A stretch of DNA of 64,000 nucleotides from Drosophila persimilis (lineage: Eukaryota > Arthropoda > Insecta > Diptera > Drosophilidae): the NCBI RefSeq assembly GCF_003286085.1, contig NW_020825294.1, positions 8,556,001 through 8,620,000 on the forward strand, in the 5' to 3' direction. Shown piece after piece: positions 23,140 to 35,136 of this stretch. Under the pieces are notes generated by a model, which was given only the letters and a program-made list of their open reading frames with translations, did not search any database and was not told the origin of the DNA. Position 1 is the stretch's first letter, and every line of letters begins with the position of its first letter. The position numbers and the translations under genes are program-made.

Positions 23140-24915
23140 GCAAGATGCAAGATGCTGCCAACGAGTTGCAGATAGGAAAAGCAAAAGCAAAAGCAAAAAA
23201 CCAATGATTGTCCGCATATCGAACACGAGATACACTCTCTCCGCTTGGGCGGACAAGAACCCATCCCCGAGTGGCCTAAAACATGCCCCCAGATACTTAG
23301 ATACTTCCCTCGGAGAGCATTCCCTCTTCGGCTTGGCCAGGCTTCGGTTTCCTCCTCGTTTTGGACACCAACTTTTGTGGATTTGTAAATTATGGCAAGG
23401 TCTGCACGTGCTCAGTGGCCATTGTTTTGGTTGCATCATCATCGCGCATCGGGCATCGGCATCGGCTGCAGTTTCCCCTCAATGGGCGACAAATCATATT
23501 GGCATAGTTTTGGGGCTTAAGGAAGTTCCGTCTCCAGCCCCCGTCCCCTCCGTCCCCTCCGTCCCTGTTCACTTCCTATCGGCTCAATCTCGCAATCAGC
23601 TGGCTCCAAGCTTGTAGCTTCGAGCTTGGAGCTCTTGAAGCCGTTACCATTCTAGAAAATCATTTTCGGAAAATATAATTGTGTGGCCGTTTCAATTTCA
23701 TTTACGTTTGAGGCGCCCTCGGGTTATGTTCGACTGTCGCAGCAGCCCCACCATTGGCGACTGGCATTGTTTCTTTTTCTGTGCGGGGGGGGTGGGAGTG
23801 GGGGAGTGGGGCACCAGAGATCGTTATAAACTGGCCGCTGGCGCCGCAGTTGCAACTGCCACGTCCTTCACGGCGAGTGGGTGGCTGTGGCTGGGTATTT
23901 TCGGCCGTTTGCCGTTTGCTGTTTGATTTAAAATATAATTTTATATAATCTGCTGGCAGCCTCAATTAAATGCACGTTTTGGCTGGGCTGGGTCTGGCTA
24001 AAAGCAATCGATTATTGCCTTATTTTAATTGCTTCGCCTTGGCCAGAAGCAGCCAAAAGCAGCCAGAATCAGCAGCAACGTGAGAAGCGAAATCGAGAAC
24101 CAGAAACGGCGATCCCAAGTAGATCCCAAGGCCCACAGCAGGCCAGTCCAGCCTCCCCATTCGACACTCTTTGCTCCAGAATACCAACGATGTAAACATC
24201 TGTTGTTAACTCATTTATGAACAGCCCAGCCACTCGACGTGCTAAACGTCAACAAACAGCAACAACCCGAGGAAGGCCCGCTTGCAGCCAAATGGAAACA
24301 ATATCGCAGGGCCCGGCCGAGTCCAACCCTTTGACTGCCATCGGTTGGGGGAGTACTCTCGCCTCGACTGGTGCGGGGGTCTCGCAATTAACTGTGTGAA
24401 GTGGCAGGGCATGTAATTATGTCCCTGTTTAGGGCATGGCAGTCGGGGGGTTGCTTGCTTAAGCGGGCGCCGTCGAAAGCAAACAGAATTAACTACTCAA
24501 CCCGTTGCAATTCAATTGGAAGTGGACTTGCTGTGGGTGGGGGGGAGTACTATATATAGGGCCTGCCCCTGCCACTGGTGGGGCGCCTGGGGGGTGTGTG
24601 AATTATGACGAAACCCCAAAAACTAACCTGAGGCTAGACATTATTACAATGCTTTTCTGGGGGCGGGGAGAGAGACTGAATGGCGGCGTGTGAAAAATCA
24701 GCTTGAAAGGATGCCGCACAGCACACGTGTCGCTGCCTGGGCTCGCCACTAAATCATCGCAAAATGCTTATGATTAGAGGAGCCATGGAAAGAGCTCCGA
24801 CACGCTCGCTTTATGCGGGCCCTTGTCTCCTTGTCTCCTGTGCGTCGCTCACATTACACTTCACGGAAAGTTAGAGGCACCGAGCCTCGAGTTTTTCCGG
24901 CAGCTGGAAGGCCTC

Positions 24916-24924
24916 TATAAATAG
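24916..24924 (+). promoter_or_regulatory. Isolated TATAAATAG box
   Basis: A second perfect TATA consensus in the desert, again without a coding frame downstream. A promoter for a non-coding RNA is possible but unsupported by other signals. Confidence 0.2.
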
Positions 24925-27900
24925 CCCCGATTCCATCCCATACCTTGGCATTGTGTCTGCCTTTGCTTTGGTTTTTTAATTAGAAACATTTGAAAGCTAT
25001 TGTCTAAGGGGCGGGGACTCGCCTCCAACACTTGTTGGCAGCTATCATAGCCCCAGACTGGGCGAAGATACGGCGACAAGGCTCACCAGAAACAAATGAG
25101 CCTGTCAGTGGAGGGAACATAAGGAGCCCCGGCAACGGGTGGAAGTGATTAAAATATGGAAAAATATAGGAAACAGTTTGTGGATAGCTCTGGGAGAACC
25201 CTCCACTCCGAGGAGCTTATTTTTCCCCCATAAAGTGCGGATCAAAGCTTACCTTCTCGCTCGATGTTTACAAAATCTCTCCATCTTCCCCTCGGAGCCG
25301 GCAAAGTCCACATAAATGTCATGTTTTCATCGGGGCTTAGCCCGGCCAAGTGTTATCCCTGGGCATCGCATGACGTGTTATGTTTTGTTAGCTGCAAACA
25401 CACCGATGATGGCCCATAATCGCTGAAATTGGCTTAGTTGGCCCCCATAAAACGGCCACCCCCCCTCCGCCGCCTCCTGTTCCTCCAGCCGGTGCGTAGC
25501 TAGTAAAACAATAAAAACACTTTTACGATGGCCACAGATTCAATCTTAAAGTGCAATAAAAGTGCAGTGGGAACGGGGAAGAATCCGTCAATGGGAGGCA
25601 AAGCCCCCGGCGATACAAAAGATATAAAATCAAAGTCAAACTTGGCGATTTGATGGCATTTGGTGAGGAATCAATTTAATCGCATTTAATGCCCGCCAGA
25701 TACAAGAATAGACCCCGACGATGGAGCAGAAGATGAGGGAGACCCTCCAGACCTCGAGGCTGATGTAAAAATTTCAATAATTTCTCAGAGGCAGCGCCAA
25801 AAATACTTCCCCTATGGATGGGGGGGAGGGGCGGAGAGCGAGTTAAGTGCGACATCGCCTGGGGAATTGATTTAACATCATTGTTCGCCGCCGCGCCGCA
25901 CAGTGGGGCCCAGATGGGGCGACACCTTGCCTGCGGAGTAAGCCCCACAGTCGGGGCTGACAAACACCCACTAATTAGTTGTATCTGCCAGATATTTATG
26001 CCTCGTTTGGTGTCACTTGGCACATAAAACTCAACTCTTCTGCCGCGGGTAGTGCCTGCTGCAGCTGTGTGCGATAAAAAGACGCCCAAAATTAGGCAAA
26101 GTGCAGACGATTCGAGGAAGGCAGCAACGATTAACGGCCTGCATTAGGCCCGTCTGATTAATGCGAAAAATTAGCCATCCATCGATCCCATGCACTGCTA
26201 AAACGAAAATGCGGCTCCTCCCCAGCCCCAGCCCCAGCCCCGGCCCCACCCACAGCCCCAGTCCCCGTCCCCTTCCCCGGCCAGACGTGAATCGTTCGGC
26301 TCTGTCGCTGGCTCGCCTGATCGCCCCAATGTATCACGATGGATTTATAGTTTAGTATGCACGATCAATCAAAAATCGTGAAGCGAAGTGCGCGCGCAGA
26401 GAGCAAGAGAGAACTCGAACTCGAAGTCGGGCTCTTCTGCGTCTAACAGTAAACGGGCGATGCCACAGCCTCCCTAGCCCAGAGATGGCCGCGTGAGCCA
26501 GTCCCTGCTGCCAGTAGAGCTATCCCCAAAGGGATCTCTCGGAGGAATGCCCATCACGCGCCCATCCACAGACCAGAATTAAGGCCTTCCGTCGTCGGGG
26601 CATATTAAAAGAAAGTCTTTCGGACGAAGCGTTGCCAATAAGAATTATTACACCTGATTGGAATCTGCTGCCGCAGCAGCTTGAACTTGACCACCAGCCA
26701 GTGGGTGGGTGGGAGGATCGACCGCTCGACTGAGAAGCCGGCTTACAGTTAGCCCCAGACCCGGCCCCAGCCCCAGCCCCATAGTCGCTGCCTTTATTAA
26801 CATTTTGACTTTGTGACCAATATAGCCAAACGTAGAGCCGTTTCTTTCGTTCCTTCAGCGCACACTGGGGGCCTGGTAGGCGTACTTAATCGATCGCTTG
26901 TTGATAGGCAAATTGGCAACAACAAAAGCCCCAAAAAATTGTGCATAACCTGTTTCTGGCCAGGAAAACTCGTGATGAGCAGAAGTAACAAAGAAACCAG
27001 GGGAAAACCCAGCAAAAGCCCGACTCTGCTTCAGTTCTTCTTGGCCATGTCCGTCCGCTGTGTGATCTTTATCTTGGCCGCTAGAAAATTTTTAGGGCTC
27101 CATCGTCCGTCTCAAAGTCATTTACATTTGGCGGAATGGGATTCGGGATGTCGGGACGTCGGAACGTCGGGTTTGTAGCTGTTGTTGTGGCTGTTGTTGT
27201 GGTCTTCCTGACAGTTTGGAGCATTGCAAAGTGATCGTTAAATCACGAATATTTAATTGTCTTCATCACCTGAGGGTGCTTGAAATTAGTTTGGACTTGC
27301 TTTTAACATTTCTTCGTCTTCGTCTTCGACTTGGTCTTCGACTTGGTCTTGGTCTGGGCTTCGCTTCGAACTCCTTTTGTAATGGCCTGTAATGGTCTCA
27401 GCTTTCAGACGGGCCATTTACCTTTACCTGACTGACTGCCTGGCCCTGGCTTCGGCCCTGTCCCTGTCCCTTGTTTGAGGTTTAAGGTTTTGGTACATAA
27501 GCCGCAAATTGTATGCATAGATTCGGCTTTTAATGAGCCCAACAAACAGCAACAGGCGATATTTAGTGCTAATTTAATGGATGCGGAGTCGGAGACTCAG
27601 AGTTCTATATGTATAAGGACCACGGGAGTGGTTTGAAAGGCGGGGAAATACCTTCTTAAGGGAGAGATCCCTTCCATTTGATTCCTACCCTCTCCAAAGG
27701 GTATCGATCACACCTTGAGTCATAAACGGTTCCAGTAGAGCAATCTCATGGGCTTCCCACGCTCGCCTCCATACGGTTCCCAGTCCGAGTGAATCCCACT
27801 TCAATCTATGGACCTGCCCGGCCTTCCAGAACAATTAACGGGCGACCCTCCCAGCGATCCCGGGAGGGTGGCATTAGAAATCAAACAGTGACTAAACAGT

Positions 27901-29466
27901 TATCAATTAAATTATTACAATGCATCGATGATGTACATCAGAGTGGTTCCCACATGAGGCGTCCGGGAAGCGGGCCATGCCTCATCGCACATGTGGCAGC
28001 AGTCGGTGGAATCATGGCAGTCGCTCGGGGAGGGTGGGACGGATGACATTCGGCATATTGTTCCCACAATTGTCAAATCACAATCGAGGGGAACTTGCCA
28101 AAAACTGGCGATGGATGCTTCTGGTGGCTACTGGTAGCAGCCACCAGGCACCAGCCACCAGCGAAAAATTAAATAAAGCCACATTAAATGGCAACTTGGC
28201 GCTGATTCGGGGGTGGTTAGCCCTCTGCAGTCGATCCATTAATGAGCGACAAACGCTGATGATATTATTTACTTGACGTCATCCCATTCCGAGTCCTCCT
28301 CATCCCCCTCCGTCCCACTTCGGAGCTGCGTCGCGTAATTGCTCGCCGGCCGCACAGTCGAAAGTCAACGAAAGCCGAGGTCGAGGTTGAGGGTTGGACC
28401 CGGGCCGTCACGGGTGCCTGAACACCCTCGCCCTTGCCCTTGCCCTGGGCCTGGGCCTGTCCTGTTCTGTTGGTTTAACCCTCACCATCGGCTGGGGTCT
28501 GGTGATGGTTAGGACATTTGACATACGTTTTGAGCAGCGTTCAATTCTTAATATGCGACACGTGACCCACACTTTGCACGTTTCACAGTTCCACCTTCCA
28601 CCGTGCCCCGTGCACCATGCAGGTCCTGCCAGACCTCGCTCGGGGATCGTCCGCTTTCCGGCTTGACTTGTTGTTCCCTGACACGCGCACTGGCGACGCT
28701 TCCTATCGCCTGGCTTCCCATCTCCAATCTCCATCTCCTTTGTGGGCTGACCAGCGACACGCGTCCAGTGCCTCTGATGTGGGTGTGTCGTCTGTGGGGG
28801 AGAGCGGCAGAGAGGGTTGACATGTGGCCTGCTGGGGGTGGATCCAGGAGCTTTTGTTCGCTGCCATCGATGAGGCTGTACTTTTGTCTCGAAGAGAACT
28901 CTGCGACCCATGTGGTTTCCTTTATGAAGCTCGTTAGGTGGCCCACAATCCCCTTATCACAGGTCAATCCTTCCTCAAGAACTTGTCCCAACTCAAGCTT
29001 CGTTGACCCCCCATTGACCCCGCTCCGGGCAACGACAAACGATCAGAGCCAAGAGAGTCCGAAAAACACCACTGGGATAATCCAGCATAATGTTTGGGCA
29101 TTTTCTGATCGAGTTCGAGTTCGAGTTCCAGTCGAGGGCATCGTGAGGAAAGCCTCGCCAAAGCTCTGCACGTTTCGCATTACATGCTTTTCCTTTTCGA
29201 TTGCTGCCTGCTGAAAATTGCTGAACAAATTAAGTGATTTGCTATTGACATTTCCGCCAGGGCCCCAGTCCTGGAGAGCCCCGAGCCTTGAACGAAGCAC
29301 GCGCGTGAATAATGAAGTGCCAAGATCGCTTACACTCCTCCAGAGACAACTCTAGAAACGCGGCCTGGGTCGCGCAGAGCTCATGGCTCATGGCTGCGGT
29401 CATTTTCACACAATTCACATTGACCCCGCGCACACTGGCCTGACCCTGGAATGGGGCCCAATACAG

Positions 29467-29494
29467 GCTCCAGCTCCAGCTCCAGCTCCAGCTC
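29467..29494. repeat. CTCCAG hexamer repeat
   Basis: Four and a half CTCCAG units, non-coding. Confidence 0.8.
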
Positions 29495-29790
29495 AGGTTC
29501 ACAGTTTCGCTTCGTTGTTGGGGCCCAAAGCCGACAATCGATTTTAATTTGTTTAACTTGTGCATCAATTTCTGCGCTTGTTTGTGCAGCATCTCCTCTG
29601 CTCCTCTGCCTCTCTGCTCCTCCTCTCCGCTGGATCTCTTCTGCCATTGTGCATAAATTACTGACACTTGTCTCCATTAAAAATGAAGGTGATTCAACTG
29701 TCATTCGCCGCATCTCAGCCCTGACTCTGACTCTGGGATGACTCTCAGCGTCTTGGCAGTCACGGAATGCTTTTCACTCGGACATGCAAC

Positions 29791-29824
29791 ATGGCTATGG
29801 CTGTGGCTATGGCTGTGGCTATGG
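29791..29824. repeat. GGCTAT/GGCTGT repeat
   Basis: Alternating ATGGCT and GTGGCT hexamers, five to six units. Confidence 0.8.
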
Positions 29825-32211
29825 ACTGGTATGACGTTCCACGGACATCGATCGCTGCCAATTTTCGTGTAATTGTTTGATGTTGTTGTGCTGCACAATT
29901 GACAGCGATCTGTTGGCCCGAAGAGGCCGAGGCTGGGTCTGACCTCAGCACTTGAGAGGAGTTTCATAAATCCCCATTCACCCGCACTACAATCCCCCCC
30001 GGTGGTCTCCAGGGGGATGAGGGGGGGGCTACAAAGTAATCTATAAATTAAGTTTGACGCATTTTGAAATATTTTAGCACTTTTTTGTTATCGCGGCGAC
30101 AAAATCTATTACTTAATTTTTTATTTGCTCTCCGCCACTCGAGACACTCGCGCCATTCGTATGTTTTGCAAATATCACTCGAAATGAAATATGAAATGCA
30201 ACCGGCCACAGAGCTCCAGCTCCAAGAGGTCTGGCCGGCCATTTAACTGGCCATTTATGTGCGTGATTATTACGTGATATGGCGAGCATTGGGCTCATAA
30301 ATAATATTAAGCCAGTTTTCCATTCCAGGTCCCAGCTCCCAAGTCCCAGCTCCCAGCTCCCAGGTCCCTGGCTACACCCGCTCTCCATGTGAATTGATTT
30401 CTGTTTGGGGCTGCGCGCCTGCCAGACTTTTAAATCATTTAATATACCAATTATAACAAGTCGAGTAGTTAGCATAAATCCCGAAATCGCAAGAGTTAAG
30501 TGATTTTCGCGCTGGACCTTTTGGCCAACGGCGGTGGCAGCGTCGCCAAGAAATCAAAACTCATGCATTATGAATGCCAAAATTTTCTGACGTAGTCAAT
30601 TTCAATTTTATTTATTTTATTGCCTCTAATGCATTGGCGCACCGTCGCACTGGCCGGCAAATAAATAAACATTGGAAATGGTACCAACAAATGCATGACA
30701 TTCGTAAAAAGGAACCCACTCGGCATCGGCATCTGAAGAAAGACACGATCTATGGCGGCAATGGGGATGAGTGCGTGACACGAGGGATTAACGAGTCTTT
30801 CCTTGATCTTTTCAATGACATCTCTGTGCATATTCCATCTAAAGATACAAAGGTTTCCATCTCTCAAACACTAATTTCTTATATACTTTCCTACTACCCG
30901 ATTATATCGGGTGCACTGTTCGATATTCTTGTAAAAAACTTATCCAACTCCCAGGCCACATGCAAAACACCTAGGAATAACCGATCGTAGCTCTCAAATT
31001 TCCACCCAAAAATCGCAGAATTTCCTACCATCTATGACTCATCGCGTTCTGCCTATCGACTCCCATCTCTAATCGAAGTCTTTGGCTGACAGGTTGGTTT
31101 CCCCATTCGTTCGCTAGGTGGCGTCTGGTGCTGCTCGGACGTTTGTCCGTCCGTTGGTCAGTTATATACGACAGTCGCCGCAGACTCCTTTTTATTATTT
31201 GGCTGTTTTTGCACTGAATCATTGCCCATTCCCCCCGACGCCCAGGCCGCCCCGGCCGCCCCCTCCTGCCGCACACCACTTCTCCACGGCAGTCGACTGT
31301 CTGCCCCACTGTCTCATATTTTATCACAGCAGCCGCCGTCCTCGTCGTCGGCGTCTCGAGTGGCCAAGTGTCTTGGCTAGAGGTTTTTCTTTTGGTTTTT
31401 GTCTGGGTTTTGGGGCTAAGAGCGAGAGCCGGCAGAGTTTTCTTTCCTTTTTTTGGCACAGATTTACGGCTTTTTATGCTGTTTTGATTTGTTTTTGCAT
31501 AAGGGTGTTCACGTGGCCAGAGACCAGAGACTGGGGACTGGGGACTGGAGCTGCAACTGTTTGGCCGTTTGTCTTGTCTGCGGCCCGGGCCGGGCCGGGT
31601 CCCGTCATTGCCGTTGTAATTGGGTTTCAGAATATGACGGAAAGAGTGTTGCTAATCAGCAAATCACACTCTGGCGTTGAGTAGACGAATTACAGGGCAC
31701 TATTTTGTAACCTGTTTGGCCATTGAAAATGGAAAGGCGTTTCTGCCTTGGCGACCATCAATCGTTGGCCAAAGTGTCGCCGAGGACTTCGAGAGCATTC
31801 GTTTACAAATCTTTATATGCTCTCGAGTCGCTCTAAACTCTATCCAGGGTGGGGCTGGCTGGCTTCCCGTCTGGGTATTAGGAGCAGTTTCAATTATATG
31901 GCAAATAAACCCCGATCTGTGCACTTGGAAAGTCCATAAGGCTGTAAACCCATATTTTCATATCTCCCTGTCGCCAGGCGAATAACCATAAACATTTAAG
32001 TATCTCCTCGATGGCATCGAAATCGGTCCACTCCAATAAACAGCAGCCATAACGAAATTAAGAAACGCTGAAGAATAAAATAAATGCATTCTAGTTAGGC
32101 CTTTGTCCACTCTTGGAGATTTGCATTTAAATGGATAACGAGGGATCCGCGAGAGAAGTCAATTGATTTCTCCAGCCCCAAGGCGATCGGATCTTGCAGG
32201 GAACAGATCGC

Positions 32212-32233
32212 ATCGGATCGGATCGGATCGGAT
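32212..32233. repeat. GGATC pentamer repeat
   Basis: Four GGATC units; a similar array occurs at 56106-56131. Confidence 0.8.
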
Positions 32234-32886
32234 GGTAGTAGAAGCAATCATATCAAACATAGCTGTAGGGAAAACAGGATACTTTGTACTCGAAGTCGTA
32301 CTCGTAGGTCGTCGAAGTGTCGCTTTTGCCACTCAATTTATAGACACTCCTCCATCGTGACGTAGGGAAGGGGTAGGCGAAGTCCAGACAGAAATATCTT
32401 GTATTTCAACGGCGATTATTGCCCATTTTCGGAAGTTTTCTTCTTGCCTTCTAGAAGAATCTTAGAATCAATCCTTTGTGCATTGCTTCTCAGATCTAAA
32501 GCCACTCTATCGCTTAGGTTTTCCATATAGCTTGTCTCTGAAGTGGCTCTAAGATCCCTTTTTAATTGGAACACTGCATCTTCAGCTCGATTTCCATGGG
32601 CTATAGAACTCGCAGTAAAGTTTGAGACGCAGTAATTGGGGTCTCAGCCCTGGGCAAACGTAGGATAGGGCATGATCGGGCCGGGCAGAAACGTCGGGCA
32701 GCTGGGCAATTGCTGGAGCTGTGGCTGTGGCTGGCGAGTCGTATGTTGGGCAGTTGGCCAGGTGCGGGTGCCCCACACACACACAAACTGGTTAGCCGGC
32801 GATGGACATGAGGCGAGGCAAAATCGAACGGCTGGGCGCAGGCCAGGCCAGGCCAGGCCGGGGCTCTGCGTGAACACACCCGCATC

Positions 32887-32914
32887 GCAGCAGCAGCGGC
32901 AGCAGCAGCAGCAG
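32887..32914. repeat. CAG repeat
   Basis: CAG trinucleotides interrupted by one CGG, non-coding. Confidence 0.8.
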
Positions 32915-35136
32915 ACAGGACAGACCCAGAGCCAGAGCCAGAGCCAGGCCAAGACGCAGACGCAGACGTCGACATTTTCGTAGCTTAAAACCAGATTAGC
33001 GCCCAAGTCTGTGGCTAATTTTGGTCGGTGGCCCGACGCGTTGGGTCCCAGCAAATTTGAATTTGAATGTTAGCGGGTGATAGTCGTACCACCAATAGTC
33101 GTATACCAATAGTCTGGGACCACTTGGTCAGTTGGCGAATGTTGGCCCACAATCTCGCGCCGCTGGCGGGTTGACAGTGTGCCCCGCTCGCCGGTGGCTG
33201 GCCGGGGTCTCTGTCGGTGCCTGTGAAATATAGGATGACATGGGGTATGGTTATGGTTACGTGCATACAAAAGCCACTAAGCTGATTACGAAATGTTGAC
33301 CTTTTTACCGCTGTCGTTGCCACAGTCGCCGCCACAGTCGCTGGGGCCAGAGCTTAGCCACTTGTCAACGCCTTTGGCGGCAGGCTTGCAGGAGACTCGC
33401 CGGCGAAAGGTTTATGTCAACTGTTTTGGTGGCTCGCTCCCTGCACTCCCAAAGATAATTGCGCTCAAATTGAGCTCAATTTAATTCGCCCATATTTCAG
33501 TGGCCTCCTAATGGCTAATGGCGCCGAACGGGGCACGGAGTGGGCTCCTGAGTGAGAGCGGAGCATTTCCTGCTTATCAGCCACGCCGTAAACTAGGCGG
33601 GAGTGACCCGTAAATCTGCCACTGCCACTTGGGGAAGTAGTTTGCCCAGTGCTCACGACACATGACTCACGCGAGTCATTTTCCACCTCTGGGGTGCCAC
33701 GGAAAATACTCATAGTTCTCGAAGGGACTCCACACCAAAGCAATGCGCTTTCGGCGTAGTCAAAGCCCTGTTTTCCATTGCCGGCTGTGCTGCCGGCTGG
33801 TTCCTTCACGCATACCTGCGCAGGGACTCGTCTCGGTGGTGGCTCGGAAATCAAAGTCGTAATCCACCGACAAAATGGTGGGAAAAGTTCCGCAGCAACC
33901 CCTAACAGAAAATCAGACAAAAGCACCGGCACTGAAGAGGCGTCAACAGCAACCTGGTATCGGGTGCCGGTTGCCGGGTGCCGGGTGCCGCTTTCAAGGG
34001 CGAACGCGAACCCTACTCAAGCCACCCCTCTCCACCTCGGCCCTAGTGGACATCATTCCCACCGCCGAGCATATGGAAGCTGTTGCGGCCTCCCGGTCCC
34101 GGTGCTATCCTGCAGCTGCGCAGTAGGTCCTGTCCGACTTTGGGGTGGCTTCCCAATCGGTGGGAAAATAAATTCGCATGAGCTCGGGGTCGGGTTCGGG
34201 TTCGTGGCGGCTGTATTGCAATGCGGAGAGTACTCATGATTAATTGCTGTCGATTTTCGGGGGAACTGTACCTGATTTGCGTTCCAGAACGTTCCGGAGT
34301 GCCTTGGAATTCGGCGGCCTCATGTTGCTCTTTTCAAAACGAGGCCATTCGCTTAATAGCTGTGAGAGTGTTCACTTTGTGGCAATTGGTGGCCTGCTCA
34401 CTTGGAAAATGACTGAGTAAGATCTAAAGGAGCGGAGGCCCCTCCGGGTTGCTACTTTTCCTTGATAAGCTCTGCTCCGGCCTCCCACTGGCAGGAGTCG
34501 CATTCAAGACCAGCGGACTGCTAAAAGATCTTTCTTTCTGGGAAAGAAATACATAATTGCTGGGCAGTGGACTGCAAAGACGCTTCAGATCTTGTGAGAA
34601 CTAGTCTTCCAGAGAGGGAGGGGTGACATTTCACTTTAATGATTTCGGTTCACAAAACGAGTCCCATTTTCGGCACGAAACGAAGATCCAAACTTTCCTT
34701 TAGACCTCGCTTCACGCACCCTGTAATCTTCTGCGGACTTTCCATTTTCAAATTGGGATTCCTCCCCCGCGGGGGCTGGGCGGCCCATCAATAAAATCAA
34801 CAGCATTAGTCAGCCGCCGATTGGCCGGGCTGTGGCCACAGAAATGGTTAATAGAAAGGCAGGTGGCTCTCGTGCGGGCTAACAAGCAGGCAGACCCTCC
34901 ATCCCCCCTCGATGGGGCTTGATTTGGGGAATACACTCGTGGCGCGCTCGCTGACAAATTTGCCACCATTTATCCAGGCGTTTTCTACGCCGCCGGGCAG
35001 TGATAGGCAGCCGCAAATTGAGACGTGGAGGAGCTTCCAATCCCAGCCAGCTGGGTTCGGCTGTGGGCCGCTTGATTGGGCAGTCGGCGGCCCCTCGGCC
35101 AGACATCTGTAAGTGTCACTCGCAGGGAGGCAGGTC

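Larger units (their letters stand above)
21001..30000. other. Gene desert, third part
   Basis: No gene is supported. Consensus TATAAATAG boxes at 22702-22710 and 24916-24924 are not followed by a coding frame. Repeats include CCCAGA and GGCCA arrays at 21415-21476, (TAA)n at 23119-23139, C-rich GCCCCA at 26218-26280, CTTCGT at 27312-27357, CTCCAG at 29467-29494 and GGCTAT/GGCTGT at 29791-29824. The rest appears to be unique non-coding DNA. Confidence 0.6.
30001..35136. other. Gene desert, fourth part, up to the ARMT1-like gene
   Basis: No gene is supported. A GATCG array lies at 32212-32233 and a CAG-rich tract at 32887-32914. The 3' end of the minus-strand ARMT1-like gene must fall in the right part of this stretch, but no AATAAA on the minus strand (TTTATT as written) is apparent close to its stop codon. 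Confidence 0.55.
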
